A DNA stretch of 64,000 nt from Elusimicrobiota bacterium (GCA_026388095.1 JAPLKL010000040.1:62001-126000); one strand, 5' to 3'. Shown: positions 24,724-32,874, numbered from the stretch's first letter. Notes: generated by a model not told the origin, from the sequence alone. Translations and numbers: made by a program.

Positions 24724-26540
24724 GGATCTCCTCGCAGGCGCCTTGAGTTCTCGCGGAAGAACGGCAGCTCGCAGCGCTCCACCAGCCGCCTGAGGCTGCG
24801 CAGCGCGCCGGCCAATCCCATCTCCAGGTCTCTCAGCGAGAATCCCGCCAGGCCGTTGCGAGTGAGGCGGCGGTCGTTCCTGACGTTCGAGTAGACGATG
24901 GCCAGCCCTCCCTTCCGGAAGCTCTGGAGCAGCTCGTCGGGGCCGCTGAACGGGACCACGCGGTGCCGGTCAGCTTCCGGCAGGCCGGCGAGCAAAGACG
25001 CCAGGGTCGGGTCATCGGGCCGGCCGCTCTCCCGGAACGCCAGGAAATCGAGGCCGAACCCCATCTCGGCCAGCAGGGCCGGCACCTGGACCCCGCCGGA
25101 GAGCCCGGGGTCGGCCAGCCGCGCCGCGTCGCCGGGCCCCACCACGAAGCCGGCCCGATGCGCGGCGGCGCGTTGGCGCAGACGGTCCCACTCCGGCTGG
25201 AACGTCTTGTCGAGCCCGGCCAGCGAGGACTCCAGGCGGGCCGCCACGGCGCCTCCCAGACAGGTACCGACCTCGCGCAGCCATCTCAGCGCGCCGTCCC
25301 GGCCGTAGGGCGCGCAGCCCTGCATCGTGCGCAGACCTTGGGCCTCGACGAGCACCTCGTAGACCTCGCGGTAGTAGGCGTTGGGCATGAGGACCTGCAC
25401 CGCGGCCTTCCGGTAATCGGCCAGGCTCTCCGGGGAGACCTCGGGCAGGATGGCGGCGTTGAGCTCGGCGCCGATGTCGGCGAGCAGGCTCACGAGCTCG
25501 TCGCGGCCGCGCGTGCGCCGGAAGCCCGCGAGATTGAAGCGGCCGTCCTGAGCCCGGGAAGGGGTCGGGGGCGCGGCGGAGAGCTCCTTGAGGATATGCC
25601 GGGAGAGGCTCTCTTGATGGCAGTTCACGGAAGACATGTCGCTGAACACGACCTTCCGCCCGGTCCGCTCCTGGAACCGCGCCAGCGGCCCCCGCACGTC
25701 GTCGCCGGTCATCATGGGGATGCAGCAGTTGTAGAACTGGAGGCTGAGCCGCGAGGGGTCGTCCTGGAGGAGTTCCAGGATGCCTTCGACCTTGCGCACC
25801 CCCGTGCCGTGGATCACGTCCTGGTCGTCGATCAAGGCCAGGTACTCCGGGGGCCCGCCGGTCGGGCTCGCGCCGCCCGCGTCCTTGGTGAACGCCCAGG
25901 GGGTCTGGGCGACGCCGTCGATGTAAAGATGCCCTTTCTGGCACTCCAGGTCGCCGTAGCGGATGGAGCACGTAGCGCCCGAGAGCATATAGGCCCCCAG
26001 GAAGGTCTCTCCCGGGCACCACTCGATGGCCGAGAAACAGCAGAACTCCCGCCATTGGTCGGGATGGGCCCAGTCCTCGCAGTGGGGCCCCGGCAGGGGC
26101 GGCTCCTTCTCGCCCGGCGCGGACGCATGGGGGGCATGGAGGGGCTGGGCCGGCACGGCCCGCGACTCGACGAGCTTTAAGAAGCGCTCGAAGGGGGTGC
26201 CGTCGAGCCGGGCTCCCAGCCGCGCCAAGGCGAACTGGTGCAGCGCCGTGAAGCCTCCTTCCTGCGGTTGGGGGGAGAGCTTCAAGGTCCGGCCGTTGAA
26301 GGCCCACGGCTCGCCGCCGGCCGGGGACATGGCGAGCCAGGCCTCCGCGCCGGAGTCGTCTTGGAACACGAACCAGAGCACGGAATCGCTCTCGACTCCG
26401 ACCCCGACCAGCCTGGCCCCGGCGCTTTCAGGGTCTCCGGCCAGGCCGAGATGCCTATCGATGAGGGCCAGGACCTGTTGCGGGGCGCGCCCTTTGCAAT
26501 GGGGTAAGCCGGCCTTCGGGGCCTGGGCCGTCGGGCTCAC
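24720..26540 (-). CDS. Nitrogenase component 1-like protein with extra N-terminal domain
   Basis: 606 residues, GTG start overlapping the previous stop (GTGA). Residues 1-130 form a domain I do not recognise. Residues about 150-600 are component-1-like: a Cys-rich segment (Cys154, 167, 168, 175, 191, 200) spans FSAIEWCPGETFLGAYMLSG, and FYNCCIPMMTGDDV (Cys272/273) matches the NifD/BchN motif C-xx-xxIGDD at the third P-cluster cysteine. LMPNAYYREVYEV and TMQGCAPYGRDG follow. It presumably pairs with the 23425-24723 product. The unusual length and cysteine-dense stretch set it apart from nif, bch/chl and cfb proteins. Confidence 0.72.
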   Translation of the reverse strand: MSPTAQAPKAGLPHCKGRAPQQVLALIDRHLGLAGDPESAGARLVGVGVESDSVLWFVFQDDSGAEAWLAMSPAGGEPWAFNGRTLKLSPQPQEGGFTALHQFALARLGARLDGTPFERFLKLVESRAVPAQPLHAPHASAPGEKEPPLPGPHCEDWAHPDQWREFCCFSAIEWCPGETFLGAYMLSGATCSIRYGDLECQKGHLYIDGVAQTPWAFTKDAGGASPTGGPPEYLALIDDQDVIHGTGVRKVEGILELLQDDPSRLSLQFYNCCIPMMTGDDVRGPLARFQERTGRKVVFSDMSSVNCHQESLSRHILKELSAAPPTPSRAQDGRFNLAGFRRTRGRDELVSLLADIGAELNAAILPEVSPESLADYRKAAVQVLMPNAYYREVYEVLVEAQGLRTMQGCAPYGRDGALRWLREVGTCLGGAVAARLESSLAGLDKTFQPEWDRLRQRAAAHRAGFVVGPGDAARLADPGLSGGVQVPALLAEMGFGLDFLAFRESGRPDDPTLASLLAGLPEADRHRVVPFSGPDELLQSFRKGGLAIVYSNVRNDRRLTRNGLAGFSLRDLEMGLAGALRSLRRLVERCELPFFRENSRRLRGDP

Positions 26541-27415
26541 TTCCGGGGGAGTTTCGGGCGTGATGGGATCCTCTTCCGCGCCGGCCGGACGGATTTCCTT
26601 GCGGCCGGCGGCTCGGCCTCGCTCAGGAACCGGTCCAGGGCCGCGTCGTCGAGCGGCTTGGGCAGGGGCAAGGCGGCGGGGTCGAGGCCGCGCAGCCTCT
26701 CGGCCAAGCGGGCGAACTCCGCGCTGACCTTGGACTTGGGCGCGAACTGGGAGACGGTCTGATTCGCGCGCTCCGCGCTGCGCACCAGAGGCTCGGCTCC
26801 GAAATTGGCCAGCAGGCTCGTCCCCAGGCGCTCCGCGAAGCTCTCCAGCACGCCTTGGGCCGCCTCGGCGTCGTAGCGGCAGTTGCCGATGAGCCCGGCC
26901 AGAACCGCTCCGCTGCCGGCGTAGGTGCAGACCATGCGCGCGAGGTTGTTGGCCGCGAAGAGCGACATCGGCTCGTCGGAGAGGACCACCGCCACTTTGC
27001 GCACGAAGCCGTTCCGCAGGGGCGCGGCGAAGCCGCCGCAGACGAGGTCCCCGAGCACGTCGAAGACCGCGACGTCGTAGCGGTCTTCCTCGAGCAGGCG
27101 CAGGCGCTCGAAGTGCTCCATGGCCATGATGATGCCGCGCCCCGCGCAGCCGACGCCGGGCACCGGCCCCCCGGTCTCCACGCAGTCGATGCCGTCGGCG
27201 GAGCGCTCGATGGCCTGGCGCGGGTCTCCCGGGAAGGCCACGTCCGCCACGCTGGTGCGGGCGCGCCGGCCCAGCAGCCGGAGCGTCGAGTCGCGCTTCG
27301 GGTCGCAGCCCACGTGGAACACGCGCAGGCCGCTCTTGGCGTAGAGGTAGCTGAGGTTGGTGGCTATGGTCGACTTGCCGCCGCCGCCCTTCCCGAACAG
27401 CGCTATCCGTTCCAT
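26537..27415 (-). CDS. NifH/BchL-like iron protein (nitrogenase paralogue reductase)
   Basis: 292 residues. The P-loop is GKGGGGKST (8-16), and GCDPKRDST follows strand 2 as in NifH. The two [4Fe-4S] ligands are intact: Cys90 in PGVGCAGRGI and Cys126 in VLGDLVCGGFA. The C-terminus is a basic tail (KRIPSRPKLPRK) not found in NifH. It should be an ATP-dependent electron donor to the two component-1-like proteins downstream, which overlap it as GTGA and ATGA. No nifB, nifEN-type maturase pair or nif regulators are present, so nitrogen fixation is unlikely. Confidence 0.88.
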   Translation of the reverse strand: MERIALFGKGGGGKSTIATNLSYLYAKSGLRVFHVGCDPKRDSTLRLLGRRARTSVADVAFPGDPRQAIERSADGIDCVETGGPVPGVGCAGRGIIMAMEHFERLRLLEEDRYDVAVFDVLGDLVCGGFAAPLRNGFVRKVAVVLSDEPMSLFAANNLARMVCTYAGSGAVLAGLIGNCRYDAEAAQGVLESFAERLGTSLLANFGAEPLVRSAERANQTVSQFAPKSKVSAEFARLAERLRGLDPAALPLPKPLDDAALDRFLSEAEPPAARKSVRPARKRIPSRPKLPRK

Positions 27416-27455
27416 TTTTCGCGCGCGGGGATGCCGCCCCCGCTGACGACAAGGT

Positions 27456-27575
27456 ATGATAGCATCTTGCCTCGTCTGCCGAACTAAGCCCTCCGGCCCA
27501 CTCCGGCTTGGGCCATCTACCCGAGAGGCGCTGGGTCTTTCGCCACTCGGCCGCCGCAGACCCCCTTGTTACACT
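27456..27575. promoter_or_regulatory. Divergent promoters: nitrogenase-like operon (-) and exported-protein gene (+)
   Basis: Plus strand: box GGGTCTTTCGC (27533-27543) at -50 to -40 and TACACT (27570-27575), 7 nt before the ATG at 27583, leaderless. Minus strand: TATCAT (27461-27456), which would give a 5' leader of about 35 nt before the NifH-like ATG at 27415; this second assignment is weaker. Confidence 0.5.
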
Positions 27576-27582
27576 CTCGCAT

Positions 27583-29670
27583 ATGCTCTCAGCGCGCAGG
27601 CCGGAGCTGCGGGTCGCGCTCTGCCTTCTGCTCGCGGGCGCGCAACTGGCGCCCGCCGCTCCCGCCGCGGCCGCCGTCATCCAGGCGCAAGGCGTCCGGA
27701 CCGTCGCCGCCCCCGGCGTCAACGGCCTGCCCTTCTGGTCCGCCCCGGAGACACAGGCGGCTCTCCGCCTGGGCTCGGCGCTAGCCCCCGGCCTCTCCGG
27801 CAGCATCCCGGTCTTGCCCGCTCCCGCGGTCCGTGCCGAGACGAAGCTCGTCATAGCGGCCGTGCCGCAGGCCGCCGCGATCCCCGCATCAGTCGCCGCG
27901 CTCGCCGCCCCCGCGTCTGAAAACTCCCCGGTCTCCGTGGTCGCGGGTCTGGCCCGCACGGGGTCTGCGATCAGCGGCGAGCAGGATCGCGGCGGGGAGA
28001 AGACCGGCGCGGCCCTAGACTCCCTCTACAGCGGGCAGGCTCGGCCCGTCGCCGCGGAGCCCGCAGCCGTCGCCGCTGAGCCGCAGGCGGCCTCGGTCCC
28101 GGCTCTTTTCCCGGCGCGCCGCGCCGCGGTCGGCTTCGCCGATCCGGCCTCGCCGCGCATCGTCCGGATCATCGACGAAGCGGGACAGGACCCCCAGATC
28201 GAAGTCGGCGTCTCGGACCTGCTGCTCCCCGCGGACGCGCAGTCCCGTGCGGACTTGAGCCGCCAGGTCGCCCGGGAGGCCCTGGGCGCCCTCGGCTCGG
28301 AGGACCCGGCCGGCAGGCAGGCCGCCGCGCTCGCCGATTTCCTGCGCGACACCGCGGATTATCGCCCGGAGGGCGCGGTGTCGGCGCGCTTGGAGATGGA
28401 CGGGCAGAATCATTTCCGGCTCGTCTTCGAGCGCGGCGACGGCGGCCGCAAGGTCCTGCTGGGGCAGTTCCTGCCCGGCACCGCGCCGGATGGCCGGACC
28501 GGACCCGCGGCCTTCATCGTCATGGGACCCGCCGAGGTCTCCGCGCACGACAAGGTCCGGCAGGACCACCCCGGCTACTGGCGGGAGTACGCGGGCGGGG
28601 GCCTGCGTCTGGAGTGGCGCTCTGTGGCGCGCGCCGAGAAGAAGGGCTGGGGGCCCTGGGCGTATGAGCTGGGGCTTCGGGACGCATCGCTGACGGAGCA
28701 GGCCTGGCGCGACGGCGGCTGGCAGGACGGGGAGACTCGGCCGGTCAAGACCGTGACCGCCGTGCAGACCCGATCCTGGCTGGGCCGCGCCGCGGCCGGG
28801 TTCTTGAAGGTCCCGGTCCTGGGCCACATCCTCAGATTCTCCGACGGCGTGGCCGAGACCGTCCTGACCGGGCTCATGATCGCCCAGCACATGCTCGCCG
28901 CCGCTTTCGGGGGCCCGCGCTGGCATCACATCGAAGCCGCCGCGGACTTGGCGAAGAACCCTTTGCTCAAGCTCCTGACGCGAGACCAATGGCATCTCGA
29001 CCGGCTCAGCCCGGCGGCCCGGGAGAAGCTTTTGGCCAAGGTGCGCGAGGAGCGCGCCGCAGCCGTCGCCGGGCAGCTCTTCCCGGTCGCGCCCGAGCTG
29101 GTCCGGCAGCTCGTAGACGCCCCCATCGATGCGCGGGAGGCCGTGGCCGCCCTGCGCAGCCAATACGGCATAGGGACCTTCGGCAGGCGCCTCATCCACG
29201 CGGGCTCCGCGGCCAAGGGCTGGAAGAGCGCGGGGCTCATCGCCGCCGGGGTCTTGACCGGCGCCCTGGAAGGCGCGGCGGAGAGCGTGTGCAACCCGAT
29301 CCTGTGGGCCATGCTGGGGCTGGGCTCGGCCGTGGGCGCGGCCGGCAAGGCGGCTCCGGCCCTCACGGCGTTGGGTGCGGCGCCCTGGGTCATGGCCTTC
29401 AGCGGCGACGCTCTCATGGGCCTCGCTCTGTTCTGCAGCGAGCTGGTGGCCACGGTGCGGGGAACCTCGGGCGCGCTCGCCGGCCTCTATGCCCTCAGGG
29501 CCGCCCATGCCACGGCCACGGCTCTTTGGTGGGGGCCCTGGCTCTTCTCCGCCACGGACCATGTGGGCCGCATGGTGCAGTTGACCGCCCGGGGCGAGTA
29601 CGATAAGGACTACTTCAAGCAACTGAGCAAAGCCGGCACCGACGCTATCTACTACTTCGTCATCCCTTGA
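27583..29670 (+). CDS. Large exported protein, paralogue of 3037-5100, function unknown
   Basis: 695 residues starting at the ATG 7 nt after TACACT; the longer in-frame start at 27508 lies upstream of the promoter. Signal peptide (LRVALCLLLAGAQLAPAAPA), then the N-terminal region common to the exported family: LPFWSAPE, LGSALAPGLSGSIPVLPAPA and, at 137-149, GGEKTGAALDSLY. From about residue 210 it aligns with 3037-5100 (FRLVFERGDG, DHPGYWREY, EKKGWGPWAYE, ESVCNPILWA, LWWGPWLFSATDHVG, end GTDAIYYFVIP). It has an extra hydrophobic insert near residues 585-620. No catalytic motif is visible. Confidence 0.78.
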   Translation: MLSARRPELRVALCLLLAGAQLAPAAPAAAAVIQAQGVRTVAAPGVNGLPFWSAPETQAALRLGSALAPGLSGSIPVLPAPAVRAETKLVIAAVPQAAAIPASVAALAAPASENSPVSVVAGLARTGSAISGEQDRGGEKTGAALDSLYSGQARPVAAEPAAVAAEPQAASVPALFPARRAAVGFADPASPRIVRIIDEAGQDPQIEVGVSDLLLPADAQSRADLSRQVAREALGALGSEDPAGRQAAALADFLRDTADYRPEGAVSARLEMDGQNHFRLVFERGDGGRKVLLGQFLPGTAPDGRTGPAAFIVMGPAEVSAHDKVRQDHPGYWREYAGGGLRLEWRSVARAEKKGWGPWAYELGLRDASLTEQAWRDGGWQDGETRPVKTVTAVQTRSWLGRAAAGFLKVPVLGHILRFSDGVAETVLTGLMIAQHMLAAAFGGPRWHHIEAAADLAKNPLLKLLTRDQWHLDRLSPAAREKLLAKVREERAAAVAGQLFPVAPELVRQLVDAPIDAREAVAALRSQYGIGTFGRRLIHAGSAAKGWKSAGLIAAGVLTGALEGAAESVCNPILWAMLGLGSAVGAAGKAAPALTALGAAPWVMAFSGDALMGLALFCSELVATVRGTSGALAGLYALRAAHATATALWWGPWLFSATDHVGRMVQLTARGEYDKDYFKQLSKAGTDAIYYFVIP

Positions 29671-29720
29671 GCTGAGTCCTTCAGCCCAATAACTCTTAGG
29701 CCTTCTACCTTGACGGCCTT

Positions 29721-29764
29721 GGGCCTTTCGCTTCTTCGGGCGCCGCGCGCGTTCGTGATAGACT
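29721..29764 (+). promoter_or_regulatory. Leaderless promoter with GGCC box for the M28 peptidase gene
   Basis: Box GGGCCTTTCGC (29721-29731) at -52 to -42 and TAGACT (29759-29764), 8 nt before the ATG. The 27 bp between box and -10 contain no TTGACA. Confidence 0.65.
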
Positions 29765-29772
29765 CTGCCCAT

Positions 29773-31251
29773 ATGACCACCTCTCGCCGGCCTTGGCTCA
29801 GGGTCCCCCTTTGCTCGCTCCTCGCGGTCTCCGGGCTATCTCCCGCGGCTCCGGCCTTCTCCGCCACTGTCCAGACTCAGAGCGCGGTGCAGAGCGCCGT
29901 GCCCCGCATCGGAGGCATCCCCGTCTGGTCGAACCCGGGCGGCCTCGGCTCACCCCAGCTGGGCGGCTCCTTGCTGGCCCCGAGCCTGCTGAGCAGCATC
30001 CCGTATCTGCCCGCTCCTGAGGTCAAGGTCGGCTCGCCCTTGAGCGCGCCGGTCGCCGCTGCCGCAGTCTCTTTGGCGGCAATCCCGCTGGCCGCGCCGC
30101 AATCCCTGGCTCCGGCGGAGCAGAAGGCTCCGGTCTCTTTGTTCCAAGGCTTGCTCCAGACCGATTCTTCGATTTCCACCGCCCAGGACCAGGGCGGGGA
30201 GAAGACGGGCAAGGCCCTGGATGCGCTTTACGGCGAGAGTTCCAAGCGTCAGGCCGAGGTCTCCGACCCTGTGACGGGCACGGAGGGCCCGGCCGCCCAC
30301 CTCCAGCCGCGCGGCGTCGCGGCGCCATCCGATGCCAAGACCGCGCCTCCCGCTGCCGCCCAGCCCGCGGCGGAGCTGTCGAGCCTCGACAAGTTCGTAG
30401 CTTTCGCCAAGGGCCTGTTCTTCCCGGATGGCCGCGCAGCCGGTATCATCTCCCATCGGGGCGTGCATCCGGAGGGCATGCCCACGGACGAGCAGATGTA
30501 CAAGGACATGGAGCTCTCCCCGCTGACCTACGAAGAGCGTCTCAACGCCGTCATCGAACTCTTCAAGAAAGGCGGCGCCAAGCCCGAGGAGATCATCACC
30601 CAGGACGTGGGCGCGGGACAGAAGAACGTGTACGTGGTCAAGAAGGGCCGCACGGACCGCGTCATCGTGGTGGGCTCCCACCACGATAAGGTCGACGTGG
30701 GCGCGGGCACCATAGACAACTGGACCGGCACCACAATGGTGACCAACCTCTATCAGGCCATGCACGACATGGACACCGAGGCCACCATCATCTTCGCGAG
30801 CTTTGCGCGCGAGGAGGACGGCCTCATCGGCTCGGCCAAGTTCCTCAAGGCCCTGACTCCGGCCCAGCGCAAGAAGATCGACGCCAACGTCAACCTCGAC
30901 ACCTTGGCCGTGGACGGGACCTTCTCCTGGCAGAACAACTCCACGCGCTCGCTGCTGGACCTCGTCCAGAAGGTCGCCACCCAGTCGAAGCTCGACCTCA
31001 AGGAGGCGTACCTCGATGGGGGGGACGCGGATTCGAGCTCGTTCAGGCGCTACGGCATAGCGGCCGTCACTCTTTTCGGCGCCTCCATGGACGTCATCTT
31101 CGACATCATCCATTCCGAGCGCGATACCATGGCGGCCTTCTCCATGCCGCACTACAAGAACGCCTACCTGCTGACCTTGGCTTTGCTCAAGATGCTCAAC
31201 CTGACGCCGGTGGGGCCCGACAACCTGGCCCCGGCGGCCGCCGCGGCCTAG
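29773..31251 (+). CDS. Exported M28-family zinc aminopeptidase
   Basis: 492 residues. Signal peptide (VPLCSLLAVSGLSPAAPAFSA), family N-terminal region (IPVWSNPG, GGSLLAPSLLSSIPYLPAPE, and GGEKTGKALDALY at 141-153), an Ala/Pro linker, then an M28 peptidase domain from about residue 205. All five zinc ligands and the catalytic acids can be placed: His303 in GSHHD, Asp in DNWTG, the Glu pair in REEDGLIGS, Asp in NLDTL and His in IIHSERDT. It should remove N-terminal residues from peptides outside the cytoplasm. The start at 29773 is fixed by TAGACT 8 nt upstream; the in-frame codon at 29710 lies before the promoter. Confidence 0.88.
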   Translation: MTTSRRPWLRVPLCSLLAVSGLSPAAPAFSATVQTQSAVQSAVPRIGGIPVWSNPGGLGSPQLGGSLLAPSLLSSIPYLPAPEVKVGSPLSAPVAAAAVSLAAIPLAAPQSLAPAEQKAPVSLFQGLLQTDSSISTAQDQGGEKTGKALDALYGESSKRQAEVSDPVTGTEGPAAHLQPRGVAAPSDAKTAPPAAAQPAAELSSLDKFVAFAKGLFFPDGRAAGIISHRGVHPEGMPTDEQMYKDMELSPLTYEERLNAVIELFKKGGAKPEEIITQDVGAGQKNVYVVKKGRTDRVIVVGSHHDKVDVGAGTIDNWTGTTMVTNLYQAMHDMDTEATIIFASFAREEDGLIGSAKFLKALTPAQRKKIDANVNLDTLAVDGTFSWQNNSTRSLLDLVQKVATQSKLDLKEAYLDGGDADSSSFRRYGIAAVTLFGASMDVIFDIIHSERDTMAAFSMPHYKNAYLLTLALLKMLNLTPVGPDNLAPAAAAA

Positions 31252-31265
31252 GCCTTTTGGCCTAG
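31248..31265. terminator. Hairpin at the end of the M28 peptidase gene
   Basis: CTAGGCC (31248-31254), loop TTTT, GGCCTAG (31259-31265): a perfect 7-bp stem that includes the stop codon. No U-tract follows, so it may be a terminator, an mRNA end protector or one of the GGCC/CTAG words of these spacers. Confidence 0.4.
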
Positions 31266-31273
31266 ACAAGCGT

Positions 31274-31315
31274 GGGCCTTAGGTCCCTGGTTTCCTGGGT
31301 CCAAAGCACTAAACT
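31274..31315 (+). promoter_or_regulatory. Promoter with GGCC box upstream of the structured leader
   Basis: GGGCCTTAGG (31274-31283) and TAAACT (31310-31315) are 26 bp apart, the same spacing as at the leaderless genes. Here transcription would begin near 31322, leaving a leader of about 130 nt. Confidence 0.55.
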
Positions 31316-31321
31316 ATCCCT

Positions 31322-31452
31322 GACCTTGTAATCCCTGGGATTGGCCGGGGAGCATCCACCTCCGGACCGGAATCCGGAGTCACCAGGGGGACCGGCAGAA
31401 GCTTGCTGCCCCCCTATTTTGTTGCAAGGAGTCGGAAGGGGAGGGCTGCAAG
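31322..31452 (+). promoter_or_regulatory. Structured 5' leader with terminator-like hairpin before the exported nuclease
   Basis: Successive hairpins: AATCC/GGATT (31330-31342), CTCCGGA/TCCGGAG (31360-31379), and GGCAG/CTGCC extended by GGGG/CCCC across a 3-nt bulge (31386-31414), followed by TATTTT (31415-31420) like an intrinsic terminator. A Shine-Dalgarno run GGGGAGG (31438-31444) precedes the ATG at 31453. I do not recognise a known riboswitch class; attenuation is inferred from layout. Confidence 0.45.
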
Positions 31453-32127
31453 ATGAAAAAGAAACTAGGCAAGTTTCTCGCAGCAATCGGATTCTTCGCC
31501 GTGCTGGCCGGGGGTCTGTCCGCAGGCGCGGCCCCGCAGGCCAAGTCCGCGGGGCTCGGCAGCTCCGCCGTCCTATCCAAGCTGGACCTTACCGGCGGCG
31601 GCGTCTTCGCGGCTGTTCCCTCAGCCTTCGACATCCAGGCTCCCGCCTCGGTCCCGGGCGCTCCGGTGCCCACCGTCGCCGCGCCGGCCGCCGCGGACAA
31701 CGGCCGCCAGGCTCCGGACTGGTCCTTCACTCCGGGCCGGCTTTGCACCGCGAGCGACTCGGACTTCAAGGAGTATCGCTACGCCGAGCACATCCCCTAC
31801 TGCAACCGCAACGTGACCCAGCAGATGAAGCAGGAGGTCGCGGCGCACTACGGGGTCCCGCAAAGCGACTGGCCCAAGTACGAGTTCGACCACCTCATCC
31901 CCTTGTGCATAGGCGGAAATAGCCACGTTGAGAACCTCTGGCCCCAGCCGCGCGGGCAGAACGGGGGCAGCGACGAGAAAGACAAGCTCGAGCTCGACCT
32001 CTACAAGCAGATGGTGGCGGGCACCATCACCCAGGCCGAGGCGGTGCGGCAGACCTACGCCTGGTTCGGCGTCGCTCCTCAGATGCGCAGCATGCCGTCC
32101 ACCGCGGTCGCGGCGGTTTCGCGCTGA
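31453..32127 (+). CDS. Exported HNH-type nuclease
   Basis: 224 residues. Signal peptide MKKKLGKFLAAIGFFAVLAG, an Ala/Pro/Val-rich segment like that of the neighbouring exported proteins, then a compact C-terminal domain with the HNH signature: EFDHLIPLCIGG (Asp146-His147), then NSHVENLWPQP as the Asn/His arm. Such DHxIPLxxGG proteins are non-specific or phage-type endonucleases, here facing the periplasm or outside. Cysteines in RLCTASDS and PYCNRN may pair. A likely role is degradation of external DNA for nutrients or defence. It has a true ribosome binding site and a strong terminator. Confidence 0.78.
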   Translation: MKKKLGKFLAAIGFFAVLAGGLSAGAAPQAKSAGLGSSAVLSKLDLTGGGVFAAVPSAFDIQAPASVPGAPVPTVAAPAAADNGRQAPDWSFTPGRLCTASDSDFKEYRYAEHIPYCNRNVTQQMKQEVAAHYGVPQSDWPKYEFDHLIPLCIGGNSHVENLWPQPRGQNGGSDEKDKLELDLYKQMVAGTITQAEAVRQTYAWFGVAPQMRSMPSTAVAAVSR

Positions 32128-32154
32128 AGCAAGTTTTTACGGGGTTCGGGAACC

Positions 32155-32189
32155 GGGGCGGGCGCTGAAGCGCCCGCCCCATGCTTTTT
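32155..32189 (+). terminator. Intrinsic terminator after the HNH nuclease gene
   Basis: A perfect 11-bp stem GGGGCGGGCGC/GCGCCCGCCCC (32155-32165 with 32170-32180), loop TGAA, then ATGCTTTTTG. It is only 16 nt before the next start codon. Confidence 0.85.
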
Positions 32190-32205
32190 GGGCTGGGGGA
32201 GGTCC

Positions 32206-32874
32206 TTGATAAAGAGACACTTGAGGCTGGCAGGGGTCCTGATGGGGATGGGAGCACTCATGGGGAGCGTTCTCCCTCGGAGCTCGGCGCTGGAAGCGCC
32301 GAAAGGAAGGGTTCCTGCCTCGGTGGCGGATGTCGGGGAATCCGCCGAGAATGTCTATGATCTCGCCAAGGAGAAGGCCTGGGGCAAGGTCGCGGACCAG
32401 GTCAGCATCCTGACGGCCGCAACTGGGCGACTCATGATGGAGTTGAGACCGGCGGAAGCGAACCGGAAAGGTCTTGAAGATGCCCTGGCCGCCCTCGACA
32501 AAGCCGTCGCTGCCAAGGACCGTTTGGCGGCCATGCGTCAGGCCAATCGAGCCACGAAGCTGGCCGCGGACCTCAGCGAACCTTTCCACCCGCAAGTGCC
32601 GGCCGCGGTCGCCCGGCTCGATTACTATGGCCGGGAACTGGAGATATGGGTCGTGGCGAAGGATAAGACCAAGCTGCAGCTGACCAAGGACGCCATGTTC
32701 AAGGAATGGAGCGGCCTGCGTCCGGCCGTGAAGTCCCGCAATGAGAAGGCTTCGGAGCGTTTTGGCGCGCTCATGGCCAGGCTCCAAGCCGCTCAGTCCC
32801 GCGAGGAGTACGGCCGGCTCGCAACGCCCATCCTGGACGCGGTCGACGCGTTGGAGGGGGTCTTCAAGAAGTAG
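32206..32874 (+). CDS. Exported small helical protein, unknown function
   Basis: 222 residues from the TTG at 32206, chosen because GGGGGAGG lies 3 nt upstream; an in-frame TTG at 32188 is inside the terminator tail. Signal peptide RLAGVLMGMGALMGSVLPRSS, then a helix-only mature domain rich in Ala, Lys and Glu (for example LEDALAALDKAVAAKDRLAAM). It resembles small periplasmic four-helix-bundle proteins such as the cytochrome b562 shape, but there is no heme-binding CxxCH and no clear Met/His pair. No partner is obvious. No promoter was found between the preceding terminator and the start, so expression may rely on read-through. Confidence 0.6.
   Translation: MIKRHLRLAGVLMGMGALMGSVLPRSSALEAPKGRVPASVADVGESAENVYDLAKEKAWGKVADQVSILTAATGRLMMELRPAEANRKGLEDALAALDKAVAAKDRLAAMRQANRATKLAADLSEPFHPQVPAAVARLDYYGRELEIWVVAKDKTKLQLTKDAMFKEWSGLRPAVKSRNEKASERFGALMARLQAAQSREEYGRLATPILDAVDALEGVFKK

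Noticed and set aside
23425-27415. A true nitrogen-fixing nif cluster
   Set aside because: Only one NifH-like and two atypical component-1-like genes are present; ligand cysteines differ and no nifB, nifE/N or regulators occur in the window.
24720-27959. A single 1079-residue minus-strand ORF covering the nitrogenase-like region
   Set aside because: Its N-terminal half is a shadow of the NifH-like gene in another frame. The true protein starts at the GTG at 26540 overlapping the NifH-like stop.
31360-31379. Cyclic di-GMP, TPP, SAM or cobalamin riboswitch in the nuclease leader
   Set aside because: None of the class-defining words (GACGCAAAGC, CUGAUGA, the SAM core or the B12 box) could be found; left as an unclassified structured leader.
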